Positions 53,801 through 64,000 of a stretch of DNA of 64,000 bases are shown here, piece by piece (within the stretch, counting starts at the first letter, position 1; every line of letters starts with the position of its first letter). The stretch is taken from assembly GCA_016858145.1 (NCBI GenBank), contig JAEHOE010000005.1, positions 1,736,001 to 1,800,000 on the forward strand, read 5' to 3'. The DNA is from Edaphochlamys debaryana. Taxonomy: Eukaryota > Chlorophyta > Chlorophyceae > Chlamydomonadales. Position numbers and translations under genes: made by a program. Below the pieces are notes generated by a model. It did not search any database, was not told the origin of the DNA, and saw nothing but the letters and a program-made list of their open reading frames with translations.

Positions 53801-56800
53801 CTATCTCCTATCTCCTACCCTATCTCCCCCAGGCCGCTTCGGCCACAGCCTGCTGGCCACCCCCCACGGCCCGGGGGTGCAGCTGCACACGTTCGGGGGG
53901 CTGGGGGGCGCGGGGGGGCCGCCGCGGCCGCCCGAGGTCCTGCGCATCCTGCAGGTGCGAGTGGGAGCAGGCGGGTCCCGGAGGGTTGCTCTGCGAGGCA
54001 CCTGTACTGTAGGAGGGGTGTATGTGTTCAGGGCTGCTCGTGTAAAGGCCAGGGAAAGCGTAGGCGCGGTAATTAGCCGGCCGGTCGTAGATACGGAACC
54101 GAAAGCCCTGGGAGTCCGAAGCCCGACCCATCCCGACCCATCCCGAACCCGTTACGTTTGTGTCACCGCTGGAGTCGCGCCGGAGCCGTAGTGTAGCTGG
54201 TAATAGTGAGGTAGACTAGAGCTGGTGCGGCCCGCCGGCGGCGCAGAAGGGAACAGCAAAGCAAGCAGACATGCGGACCGAGCAGCCCGCGAAGCCGAAG
54301 CCCGCCCTGAACGAAACAATTCCTTTTCCTCTCCTAAGACAGAAGGGTCGAAGGTGGCGCCACCACGGAGGCAATGCGGAAAGTGGGGAATGGGCCAAGA
54401 GGGGTGTCAATAGCCGAGGAGGCAGCTGAAGCGCAAGAGGAGGAGAGGCGGAATACACGAGCGACCGCCGGCGGGCAGAGAGGGAGGGAAGAGGCGGGAC
54501 CGGGGTGGTGAGGGGCGGGGGCCGGGGTACGGCAGCAGCCCATGGGGAACCCGGGGCGCGTGCGTGGGGAGAGTGGCGCGGCAAGGGACTCCGAGTGAGT
54601 TCCCCACATGCCGCGAAGCCAGGGCCCGTCCCCGGCGGGTGGGCGGGCCGGGCATGCGGGTGCGGAGTGGGTGGGTGACAGGGTTCCGTGCGTCGGCGGG
54701 GATCAGTCTGGGCAGGGCTTAATCCCCGTTAGGCGCTGGGTGCCTGCCAGACCATCATGTCACCCGGGGTGTATGTGTATGCGAGAACACGCGGGCACTG
54801 TCCAAGAATGGCGCTGGCGCTGACGCTGCGGTGGTGTTGTGTTATGCCCTGCACCCTTCACCCCGCAGCCACCCGCCAGCCCGCCACCCCGCCCTGACGG
54901 AGGCGATGCCGTCAACGGCGCCCGAGCCCCTGCCAGCGGCGCCGCCAATGGCGGCGGAGGCGAGCTCAACAAAGGCGCGGCATCCCCGGCGGCGGCAGCG
55001 CCGCCGCCAGCTCCTGCCGACCGGCTCCCGCCAGCTCCGCCGCCGCCGCCGCCAGGGGCCACGGTCGCCCCAAGTCGGCCGCATGTCCACGCCGCGTCAG
55101 CGCCGGCAAGCCCGCACGCACCGCCGCCGCCGACGTCGGCGGCGGCGGCGGCAGCTCATCCGAGGACGGCAGCGGCACTGCCGCACCGTCGAGCGTCGTG
55201 GCACAGCGGCGTCAGCGACCCTCGTCTGCAGGTCAGCGGCATGCAGCCGCCGCCGCCAGGGCCGCCCGGCAGCGCGCACCTGCCGACGCCGTTCGCCTCC
55301 GCCGGCGCTATGCCGGCCGACGCCGACACTACCGCCACCGCCGCCCAGCGCCGACCGCCCTCGCCCTCCCTGGCTTCCGCGCCCGCCACCTCATCCGCGC
55401 CAGCCCTGGCGGCGCCGCCGGTGCCTGCCCGCCAGCCGCCGCCGCCGCCGCCGCCGCCGTACACCGGCCTTCACATGTTCCTGCGCGACCTGCGCTCCCA
55501 GCTGCAGGCCCACTACCCAGGCATCCAAGGCGCCGCCGCCGCCGCCGCGCTGGCGGCGTGGGTCGACGGCGGCGGCGGTGGCGGCGGCGGCGGCGCGCCG
55601 TTGGCTCTTGGGCCCGACATGGAGCAACAGCTGCTGTCAGCCTGGAGCGCGATGACGCCAGATCAGCAGGCGCCTTATGCACGTGACGCCGCCCGTGCCA
55701 ATGCTGCGAACGAGCAGAAGCGGGCGCTGGAGGCGCAGCGGGCGGCGGCGGCGGCGCAGGCGGCGGCGGCGGCGGAACACGCGCAGGCGGCGGCGGCGGC
55801 GCGGGCTGAAGGGCCGCCGGGCGGGAGGCTGTCTGGCGGAGGCGGCAGCGGCGACGCCGGCGGCGGGCGCTGGGCCGAGCCGCTCCCGTGAGTGGGGCAA
55901 GCGGTGTGGCGGGGCGTTACACAGCGGCGGCTTCGAGTTCACTGTAACAGTATGCATTTGTTGTGATTGATCAGCAATTCACATTATCGTTTGTCTTCCG
56001 CAGGAAGCGGCCGCGAATCGACCCTGGCCCTACAGCTGGTCCCGGCCCAAGCCCGGGGCTGCAAGCGCCGCCGTACGGCAGTGGCGGCGCCGCCAGCAGC
56101 GGCAGCGGCGGCCGGGCCGGCGGCAGCGGCAGCGGCGGTAGCGGGGCGTACCCCTTCGGCCCTTCACCGCCCCAGTCCGGCCCGCCCCCGCCTTACTCCG
56201 GCTACGGTCCCTACAGCCACCCGCCCCAAGCCCCACCCTCTGGCCCCCACGGGCCCCACCACACCGGCCACCCGCCCCCTCCTCCGCACCCCTCCGCCTC
56301 CGCCGGACCGCCCTCCCAGCCCGGGCCCCAGCCCCAGCCGCCCTACGCCCAGCCTCCCCACCCCCACGCCCACCCCCTGCGCCTCACCTCGCTCCAATTG
56401 GTAGGCCCTTCTGAGGCCGACGTGGGGGCGCCGCTAGAGGGCCACGTGGACGGCGTCTTTGGCGGCGGCTTTCTGGCCACGGTCTTGGTCAAGGGCCTAG
56501 CCTACAAGGCCGTCGTCTTCAGCCCCGTGCTGACGGCGCTGCCAGCGGACGTGGCGGCGGCGGCGCCGCCGGGCGGTTTTGGCGGCGGAGGCGGAGGCGG
56601 AGGCCCCGGCGGTGGTGGAATGGGGGGCCAGCCGGGGCCGTACGGGCCGTCGCAGCGCGGGCCGTCAGGTTACTACCCAAGCGGCGGCAGCGGAGGCGGA
56701 GGCGGAGGCGCGCCGCCGGCACCACCGCCGCCGGGCCCGCCGCAGCTGCCGTACCATGCGCCGCCCTACGGCCCGCCGCACACGCAGCCGAGCACCTACG

Positions 56801-57807
56801 GTCAACAGCCGCCGGCTCCTCCCTACCACAGCTATCGCCCCGAGCCCTACCCCCAGATCTCCCACCCCCACTCTCACGGTCAGCCCCAGCAGCCCCACCC
56901 CCATGCGTATGGGCCCCCCTACGCGCCACCGCACCAACACCGCAGCAGCCTGCACGGCGGCGGCGGCAGCGGCGCAAGCGGCGGCAGCGGCGGGTTCGGC
57001 CCGGGCGGGCCCGTGGGGCCGCCGCAGGGCCCCGCCTACCCGCCCACGCCCTCCGCGCCACCGCTGCCCGCCCCGCCGTACCCGCCACCACCCCCGCTCG
57101 ACGCCTCGGCACCGCCGCCTCCGCCGCCGGGGTACTACTCGACGGCGCCTCCGCCTCCGCCGCCACCGCCGCTGCCACCGTCCTCGTCGGCAGCGGCGAC
57201 CATGATGGGGCTACAGCAGGTGACGGCGCGGCTGACTGGCACTGAGCTGGCCAGCCTCGCGCCGCCGTCAACCACCAGCGCCGCCGCCCCGCCGCCGCCA
57301 CCACCGCCGCCGCCGCCGCCAGCCCAGGAGCAGCAGCCCCCGCCGCCGCCGCCGCTTACGCACCTGCGGCGCCCAGCCGCAGTGTCACCGCCGGCGGCGG
57401 CGGCGGCCGCGGCCATCAACGGCCGGGGCCCCACTGCTGGCGGCGGCGGCGGCGGCAGACCCGTTTCGGTACCGACGGCCGCCGACACAGAGCCTCTGCG
57501 CACCGCGCTCCACAGGTTGGGTCTCACAGCCGCTGTTGCCGCCGCCGCTGGTGGCGGCGCTGGTGGCGGCGACGGCAGCAGCCAGGCCAGCGGCGCCGTT
57601 GACGGCGCTGGCGGACTCACTGTCGTCCTGCCGCCGCCGCCGCCGCTGGTGCTGGGCCCCGCCTTCGAGGCGGCGTCTGCCGGCGGCGCCGCTGCCACTA
57701 CCTCGGCGAACGCGGCGACGCTGGCGGCGGCGGCGGCGGCGATGCTTCGGCAGCAGGTGCAGCAGCAGCAACAGCAGCAGCTGCAACAACAGCTCAAGGG
57801 CGCGTGA
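47861..57807 (+). CDS. Kelch-repeat / HMG-box nuclear protein
   Basis: Probable chromatin or transcription factor; no precise role is known to me. Eleven exons: 47861-48107, 48704-48895, 49077-49132, 50156-50788, 51024-51344, 51533-51978, 52123-52258, 53417-53564, 53833-53954, 54869-55887, 56004-57807; 1707 residues, every junction in phase. At least five Kelch motifs: RRGFTVAAAGDRVCIIGGKD, RSGHAVAALGSRIFLFGG, RDHSATAVGGCVLIFGGED, RAGHATVALAPNQLLLFGGRD and GRFGHSLLA...LHTFGG, with large low-complexity loops between. Residues ~964-1055 resemble an HMG box (YTGLHMFLRDLRSQLQ...AWSAMTPDQQAPYARDAARA) with a poly-Gly insert. KRPRID just after is a candidate nuclear signal. Near 1234-1282, GHVDGVFGGGFLATVLVKGLAYKAVVF recalls the C-terminal module of plant ARID-HMG proteins. 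The rest is Pro/Gly/Ala/His-rich. Alternative: two genes split in the 0.9-kb intron at 53955-54868. Confidence 0.75.
49315..50090 (+). repeat. Five tandem copies of a ~172-base repeat in Kelch/HMG intron 3
   Basis: Units start (gtgattacaccattgtactg) at about 49315, 49488, 49659, 49830 and 50003. Each continues with a conserved core (ctgacgggtcacaagcccct, later cacaatgaaacgctctgtgg) and ends with a C-rich segment. All lie between the donor at 49133 and the acceptor at 50155, so they are intronic although partly open in one frame. Confidence 0.92.
52417..53220 (+). repeat. Five further copies of the same repeat in Kelch/HMG intron 7
   Basis: Units start at about 52417, 52593, 52769, 52945 and 53120, the same sequence and orientation as the array at 49315-50090 with a ~176-base spacing. 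They fill intron 7 (52259-53416). The copies within this array share small indels and look more like each other than like the first array. Confidence 0.92.
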
Positions 57808-58272
57808 GGGGCGTTGGGCTGTGACGCGTTTGACTGATTCGCCGACTGGTCGACTGAACGGGAGAGGGCGAAGCGCATGGGCTGCGGCGCGTGTGGGGGC
57901 ACCACAGACTGCCGGTAATGCAGAAGGGGTTCACTTCATTGGGGTTTAAGGATGAATGTCGCGGTACTGGCGATGGCCAGCTGTGCGCCGACGCATGCCA
58001 AGCGGCGACGCTGGACTGGAGAAGAGAACATGCGGGCATGGACGCACTCGACGCACCCGGTTACCGATTGTTAGCACTCGTCGCGATGGGCGCTAGAGGA
58101 GCCTGCCGTGGCTTACATGCCGTCGATGGCTCTTGAGGCCGTCATGAACGAACGAGCTCTGCTGCCCCGAACTACAAGTTCCTGGAACGAGGATTGCCTG
58201 CATGCGGGGCTCGGGGTTGGGCATGAACGGTTGCACGCTCCCACCTTTGGCAGCGGCTGGCTAAATAAGGAC

Positions 58273-58277
58273 TGTAA
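58273..58277 (+). terminator. TGTAA polyadenylation signal of the Kelch/HMG gene
   Basis: It lies 465 bases after the stop codon, in sense orientation, and 418 bases before the next start codon. Confidence 0.55.
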
Positions 58278-58694
58278 GATAATTTGTGCAGAAGACTCGA
58301 CCACCGGTGCCTCCGTGCGGGGGCGGAGGGGGCTGCCAGCTCGCGCGGGCGGGTTTCGCTGTCGTCACTTTGGCCGAAGCCCTCGCACCCGCGTAACTCA
58401 GTATAGTCACAGCCACAGCGCGACTTCCTGCTGAAGCAAACACCGCCTCACAGCCTCGCAAAGCTGCGCTGGCTGATTTCGACGAGGCTTGACATCTCTC
58501 CGCCGGCCGCGACCCTGCTCACGTACCTGCTAAGGCCCTAGGTATTCGTGTATTACCAAGCGCGAGGGCACAAAAGGCGCCGGTCTCCGTTCCGAGACCA
58601 CAACCCTAGGCGCCGCTTTGAAGCCCGCCAGGCCTGAGCAGCCAGCCGCTGCGCGTGTAACCGCTTATACCAAGCTCATTAGCCACTTGCCACA

Positions 58695-61600
58695 ATGGAA
58701 GGTGAGCGCGCGGGTTTGCGCGCGGTGTGTGAGAGCAGCTGTGGCCGCGTTCCCTTCGAGGCGTTTCGCCATCTTGTTGGCCCTGGCTGGCGGGCTGCTG
58801 CATTCCATGTCGATAGGACCGCATAGCGCAAGAGCCTGGGCCTCCAGGAGGAGCGACTGCCGGTCTACCACGTCGCTGACGCTGCATCTTCGCGCTCGTT
58901 TCGCGCCCTCGACACTCCGCAGGCCGTCTCAGCACACGCACACGCTTGCGCGCGAGACCAAGCCAGGGCCTGCTCTCGCGGTCCCTCGGCTGCGCAACAG
59001 CTGTTGCCACGCGGCCATGCCGCCTGCGATTTGCCCTCGTGGCCGGCCCACGCGCACACGCCACTCCTCCCACCGAGCGCTCCGCCTCCACCCCCTCCAC
59101 CTCGGCCTCCGCCCCCGCCTGGTCTCGCCGCGCCGCCCTCCTGTCTCTGCCCTTCGCGGCCTCCGTGCTGAACCCCGGCCGCGGCCTGGCCGACGTGCTG
59201 GCGCCCTCGCGCGCGCTGCGCTCCCTGGGCTGGGCCGTGCCGTGCGAGATGACTGTGCTCAACCACCTGGACCGACCCCTCAAGATCTTCTGGTGAGCCT
59301 GCATGCAAGGCCCATTTACCCCAACTCATCACCACTTAGTAGTCAGGAACAGGCTGCCAGGGGAGACACCAAGCCCCAAGCCCCCAAAACGTATCCCCAC
59401 CCCATCTGCCGACGCCCACCCCACCCTCCCCCGCCCCAGGCTCAACTACGACGGCGACGCTGAGCTGTTCGGCAACCTCACGCCCGACTCGCTGCTCACT
59501 CTCCAGGTGCGCTGAGTAACCTGGGTTACGGCTATGCTTTCCAGGGTGCGCTGGGCTCGCTCTTGCTCGGATGCGCGGGGCCACCCTAACTGGGGTGCGC
59601 GGGGCTGCCCACCTGGCCACCTCCTTCGTCAGGCCTGCCCAGCGCCTCAGCACAGCCGTGCGCCCTTGGCACCAGCCACCAGCCAGCCTCATGCGCCATA
59701 CGCCCCCCACGGTGTCCGCCCGCCTTGTGGTGGCCACCCCCCACCCCTTACAGACCTACGAGTCCCACGCCTGGCGCTTCGTGGACGGCGTCAGCGGTTC
59801 CACGGTGGCGGAGCACGTTGCAACGTCGGGCTCGCAGGTGGGCGGCGGGACGGGAGCGCCGGGGGGCTGCAATCATTGGGGACATGGAGACTTCTGAGGA
59901 CTCTGGACGCCCACGCTCACGTGCGGGCTTCGCCTGTCGGCAGCGGCCCCACCATCCCACCTGCGTTGCCCGCTCGTGACCTGCGCTCCTGACGGCCTGC
60001 ATCACGACGTCGACCACGGCCACAGCCCGTAAACATTTGTCAATCTGCATACGGACACCCCGCCGCTTTCCAGCCGGGATTCCGCAATTTGCTGCTCTGG
60101 GTTCGCTTCTCTTGCTACTCACACAGGGTCAGCACACCCCGGCCCGCAGGTGGTGCGCCTGGCCATAGGCATGGTGGGCGAGGGCACCGTGGCCTCCGCC
60201 CCCTCATCGGTGGTGCAGACGCGCCCGGGCGAGGCGGCCTACACGTACACAGCCGCGCCGGCGGAGCCGGGGCGGCCCCGGCCCGTGGCCAAGGCCGGGG
60301 TGGAGGCCGTGGAGGGCGAGGGCGTGCCAGGTGCGGGCGGCCCGGGCGGCAAGGGGCGGGCGCACCGTGCCGTGCCGTGGGCTGTTTGTCTGGCGAGGGC
60401 GTGCGACAGCCTGCAGTCTTGCTTTTATGGCAGGGACCAGCAAAAGCGGAACGCCACGCCGACTCATCTTCCCCGCCCCACCTTTTCTGCCCCCCTCCGG
60501 CCCGCAGGCGCCGCCGAGTGGGACGGCGAGGGCGTGACTGCGCCTGGGGGGCGGCTGAGGGACGCGGGGGCGGCGTACGAGGGCTTCGACGGTCTGGGCA
60601 ACAGCCGCGCGGCATACTGCGAGGCCAAGGTGAGGAAGTTTGGGTAGCGTGAGGTGGAGGCAACCGAGGACAGTGAGCAGGAGGAAGAAGAAGAGGCTCG
60701 CAAACTTCCCTTTCGCACCTGCCCACCCGCCCCGTGCCCTGCCCCCCCCACCGCCCCCTCGTGCAGCTGAGCGAGGTGACCCTGTACCCCGGCGGCGGCA
60801 CCCTGCTCCTGGCGCTGCCCGGCGGCTCCGTGCCGCCGCTGGAGGTGTCCCTCACGGGCCCCGAGGCGCTCAGCCTGGTGGCGGCCACGGGCAGCGTGGA
60901 GGGCCGCCGGCCGTCCACCCTGGGCACATGGGGCCGCTCGCTGCTGGTGCGAGCGGGGCCGTGCACGCAGGACGGGCCAAAGGGCAACAGCGGCTTGCAG
61001 GCCGGTGGTGGCCAGTATCCTGCTGATGGTTCCCATTCCTCGTCCTACCACTCATAACTCGGACCAGGGTGTGTAGTGTGAAAACCCAACTTGCCACGCT
61101 CGCGCTCCCCTCCCTCCCCTCCCCTCCCCGCTCAGGCCTCCGGTGTGGAGCTGCGCCGCGTGTGCATCACCCGCATGGTGGACGGCATGCTCTACACGCG
61201 CATCGTGCTGGCGCGGCCGGGGGCAGGGACGGGGGCGGGGGGCCCTGGGGGGCTGGCCGCGGGCAGCGGCGGGGCCGGGGTCGTGGGGGCGGCCGAGGAG
61301 GGCCTTGCCTCGCTGGACGCCACGCCCGGGGACTCGCTGGCGCTGGCGCTGGCCCTGGGGCGGCCCATCTACGTCAGCAATGAGGTGGCACGGTGAGCGT
61401 GGGGGCGTGTCGGGGGTGGGATGGGGTGGGGGATGCCTCGTCGACCCACTAGACAGCTTACGAAGGTACAAAGACCAGTTGTGCGGGCTATCGCTTCGGC
61501 TGCGATGCTGGGCCGACGCTAGCGCCTCCGCCCGTGCGGCATCCTCCCTGCTTCTCGAGTCTCAACCCACCCCCATAGCTACCCCTTAACTTGAATCCGC

Positions 61601-62041
61601 AGGGTTCACCAGTCCGTGTGGGACGTGTTTGTGCGCCGCCGCGCCGCCATGGAGTCGGCGGCGCAGGCGGGGCTGCTGGACGAGGCGGCGGAGGCGGAGG
61701 CGGACAAGGCGGCGCAGGTGGGCCCGGGCTGGTCTGGGCCTGGTCTGGGCCTGGTCTGGGCCTCCATAGCCGCTCAGCGGCTCACCGTGTTTACCGTGCT
61801 TCTCAGCGTGGACTGGCCGAGGGGGCTGTGACCATGGTTCGTAGGGCTCGCTGGTCCGCAGCCGCAGCTGCCCACTGCGAACCGGGCTCAGAGCTCGGTT
61901 TTATTAAACCGAGTCTCTCACTCACCGCCCACCTCTTGCCCCGCTCCCCGCCAGGCGGCCCTTGACTCCATCACTGCCACCATCCCCACCGCCCCGCGCC
62001 CCGTGCGGCGGCTGGAGATGGACCAGCGGCTCGAGGCGTGA
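58695..62041 (+). CDS. VHL beta-domain / bifunctional nuclease (DUF151) protein, plastid-targeted
   Basis: Ten exons: 58695-58701, 58923-59292, 59440-59506, 59754-59837, 60150-60330, 60508-60629, 60767-60946, 61136-61392, 61603-61717, 61955-62041; 489 residues. Exon 1 codes only MEG, and I chose it because ATGGAAG/GTGAGC joins in frame to the acceptor opening the Arg-rich exon 2. Residues 1-~85 form a transit peptide; SRRAALLSLPFAAS near 77-90 looks like a twin-arginine lumen signal. Residues ~100-172 match the VHL beta domain: NHLDRPLKIFWLNYDGDAEL, then TYESHAWRFVDG, with the WLN-(F/Y)-DG and H-x-W signatures. Residues ~338-440 match the bifunctional nuclease domain (VELRRVCITRMVDGMLYTRI, then SLDATPGDSLALALALGRPI, YVSNEV). 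The C-terminus is acidic and helical. Role unknown; nuclease activity is only known for other members of that family. Confidence 0.8.
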
Positions 62042-62153
62042 GCGCTCCTTGCAAGGGAGGCTTGAGGCGTGAGCGCTCCTTGCAAGGGAGGCTTGAGGCA
62101 TGAGCGCTCCTTGCAAGGGAGGATTGAGGCGTGAGCGCTCCTTGCAAGGGAGG
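62033..62153 (+). repeat. 31-base tandem repeat beginning at the stop codon
   Basis: Four copies (62033, 62064, 62095, 62126) of gaggcgtgagcgctccttgc followed by aagggaggctt occur with an exact 31-base period. The first contains the last codons and TGA of the VHL/nuclease gene; the others repeat gaggcgtga (once gaggcatga) in the 3' UTR. Confidence 0.95.
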
Positions 62154-62394
62154 CCGGGGGTGGCGCCTTGGGGCGGGAGCGCCTGGTGACGGAGGGCCCT
62201 ACCCTACCCTCTTGACCTGAGTGCCTGGGGCCTGAGAGCGTCATGAAGTGGGGGGGGCCTGTGTGAGCGGCACTGCGGTCAGCCCTGGCGTGGGTTTGGG
62301 GCCGTGGGTGCCTTCGGCCATTTGCAAGGTCCCATGCCCGGAGCCCAGCAAACTGTCGGGGCCGCATGCGGCAGGCAGAGGACGTGTGGTGAAA

Positions 62395-62399
62395 TGTAA
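62395..62399 (+). terminator. TGTAA polyadenylation signal of the VHL/nuclease gene
   Basis: It lies 353 bases past the stop codon. Further TGTAA copies occur at 63064 and 63174 but are farther away. Confidence 0.6.
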
Positions 62400-64000
62400 G
62401 GGGTTGCTCGGTGAGTGGCGGTTTGGTATTGAGCGAGGCTCTGTGGTGTGAGGAGGGGAGAGGCGCGTGGATGAGAGGGTCGAGGGCCGCGGGCGTGGTT
62501 GCCGTGTTGTGGTTGCTGGTTTGATGCACGAGAGACATGGATCGACAATTGAGAGAAGACCCCGCGCGTGCAAGAAGCGCATTTCGCACACTCGTATGTG
62601 GGAGACGGCTGTTGTCTGTATCTGCTATGCCGGCGTGGCGCTGCATTGCATCACCCGGTTGTACGACAGTGTACTCTATGTCTGTACTCTATTTGTCATG
62701 TACGCTGTATGGTAGTGGATGCCCACATGCAGGGCTGATTTGGGAAGAAAGACGTTGTCACGCTTCACTTCTATTTGCACAGGCTTTCATGCAAGCACAC
62801 CGTTCGTATGAGTCGTCGTCTCAGTTGTTGTTGGATGCTGTCCCTTGCTCTTGGGATTTTGTGACAGCCTTCGTCTGACCTCCGGTTTGTAGCAGCCTAG
62901 CATGTGTACGAGGGGGGCTTATGGTCCAGCGTCCCCAGGGCACACGGGTTCTTCGGGGCGATTGCCGCAGTGTGCGCCCCGGCCATTCGGGCAGCTGTTG
63001 CCGAGTACCTCCCCTGCCGAGTACGGTGTGGCTGCTTGCGGGCTCGGGGTCACCCATCTTCTGCCTGTAAAGAGGGTTACGGCTGGTTGCGGCCTCAAGC
63101 CGGTCAAGCCGGTCAAGGTTGTCCTGTCTGTATAACGGTTGACGGCATTCTCTTCTCGACCGTTCTCTCCTTGCTGTAATCCGGGTGGTCAGGATGGCAA
63201 GGGTCCTGAAGGTTGGGCAGCAACCTGGCGGGACGGACCAACTTCACGCCTTCCTCCTGGGCGGGACCAACGTCACGCCACCCTCGCAAGCCACGGCGCT
63301 GAGAGAGTTGACAACCAGGGGACTATGGTCTATGGAGCATCACAGGGACCTCGTCATCACCATCATGCCGGGACAGACCAGCTCGCTCGGGAGGCCCAGG
63401 CGGGGCGTGCGGTGGGGAGGCCTGGGCGGGGCCTGGTGGCGAAGGTTCTGGGGCAGTGTTGGGCGACCGCCCCCCACAACCTGCACCGTCGCGCTTTGGG
63501 CCTTTGGCCGCTTGTATAACCGCATATCACGACTTAAGCGGGTCGCCGTAACTCCGCCGTGCGCATCGACTATGCTTCGCGGTTGGCTGCAATCGACAAG
63601 CCCCGAGCGCTGCTCCGAGAGACGATCCCGCCCCAGATAAGATGGCGCACGAAGCAGTCGCATCGTTACGGGTCCATAGGTATGCACGGTAGCGCTCGGC
63701 ATTGCAGCGGTTGGTAGACAGCAGCGCGCTACCCGCGACGTGCCCGTGCCAGTGCCCGCGTCCGTGCCAGCTTGCCATATAGCGGAAGTCCTTCAGAAGG
63801 GTATACTAAAGCGCCCAACTGATGACCATAAACACTAGGCGGGCTGAGTCCATCCGGAAGCACCGTGCCCGGTCACACTCGTCTCGTCCACGCCTTCCCG
63901 CCCTGCTACTGCCGACTGGACGTACTGCGCCCTTGTGCGCTTGAGTATTGCGCACGGCCCGTGTTGAGTTAGTGGGTGCGCTGTTCTGCGGTTGTTCAGG
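62400..64000. other. Right-end region without a recognised gene
   Basis: Short open frames occur on both strands, but none has a domain, a convincing splice structure or a targeting signal. I see no tRNA or other RNA gene. It is less GC-extreme than the gene bodies, as expected of intergenic DNA. Confidence 0.45.

Noticed and set aside
63139..63640. Overlapping plus-strand frames at the right end
   Set aside because: No domain, no splice sites of note and no coherent codon pattern.

Overview
The window is nuclear DNA of a green alga, most likely a core chlorophyte. The evidence is very high GC, genes broken into many short exons with GTGAGT-like donors and C-rich CAG acceptors, TGTAA polyadenylation signals 100-500 bases past several stop codons, plastid and mitochondrial targeting peptides, long Ala/Gly/Pro tracts, and families typical of this lineage (AP2, fibrillin, TKL kinase, F-box/LRR). 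I cannot name the species. All gene models were built by hand: every internal junction of the ten models keeps frame, and every complete model closes at its stop codon.

Layout. 1-6939 (-): a PHD-finger/coiled-coil protein carrying at least seven AP2 domains; it runs off the left edge. 8459-15480 (-): a MYSM1-like SANT/JAMM histone H2A deubiquitinase. 15778-20070 (+): mitochondrial ribosomal protein mS29 (DAP3), with a truncated copy of a neighbouring gene in its fourth intron. 21162-22129 (-): that neighbour, a Cys-rich protein of unknown function. 22978-26767 (+): folylpolyglutamate synthase. 27013-30514 (+): a two-domain plastid fibrillin. 31365-36391 (+): an acylated TKL-type protein kinase. 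39068-42312 (-): a divergent actin. 43067-47543 (-): an F-box/LRR protein with a long hairpin in its last intron. 47861-57807 (+): a Kelch/HMG-box protein whose introns hold ten copies of a ~173-base repeat. 58695-62041 (+): a plastid-targeted protein joining a VHL beta domain to a bifunctional-nuclease (DUF151) domain. From 62.4 to 64 kb I see no gene.

The genes are not an operon and share no single pathway. Three head-to-head pairs (MYSM1-like/DAP3, Cys-rich/FPGS, F-box/Kelch-HMG) have 297, 848 and 317 bases between start codons and may share promoters. Kinase and actin genes are tail to tail, with opposed TGTAA signals about 120 bases apart.

The most unusual items are the PHD-plus-AP2 array made of symmetric phase-1 exons, the VHL-nuclease fusion, the Kelch/HMG fusion, an 83-base-arm near-perfect hairpin that looks like an inverted gene fragment, an actin acceptor where the expected glutamate codon reads TAG, and repeated duplication of exon ends with their 5' splice sites into the following introns.
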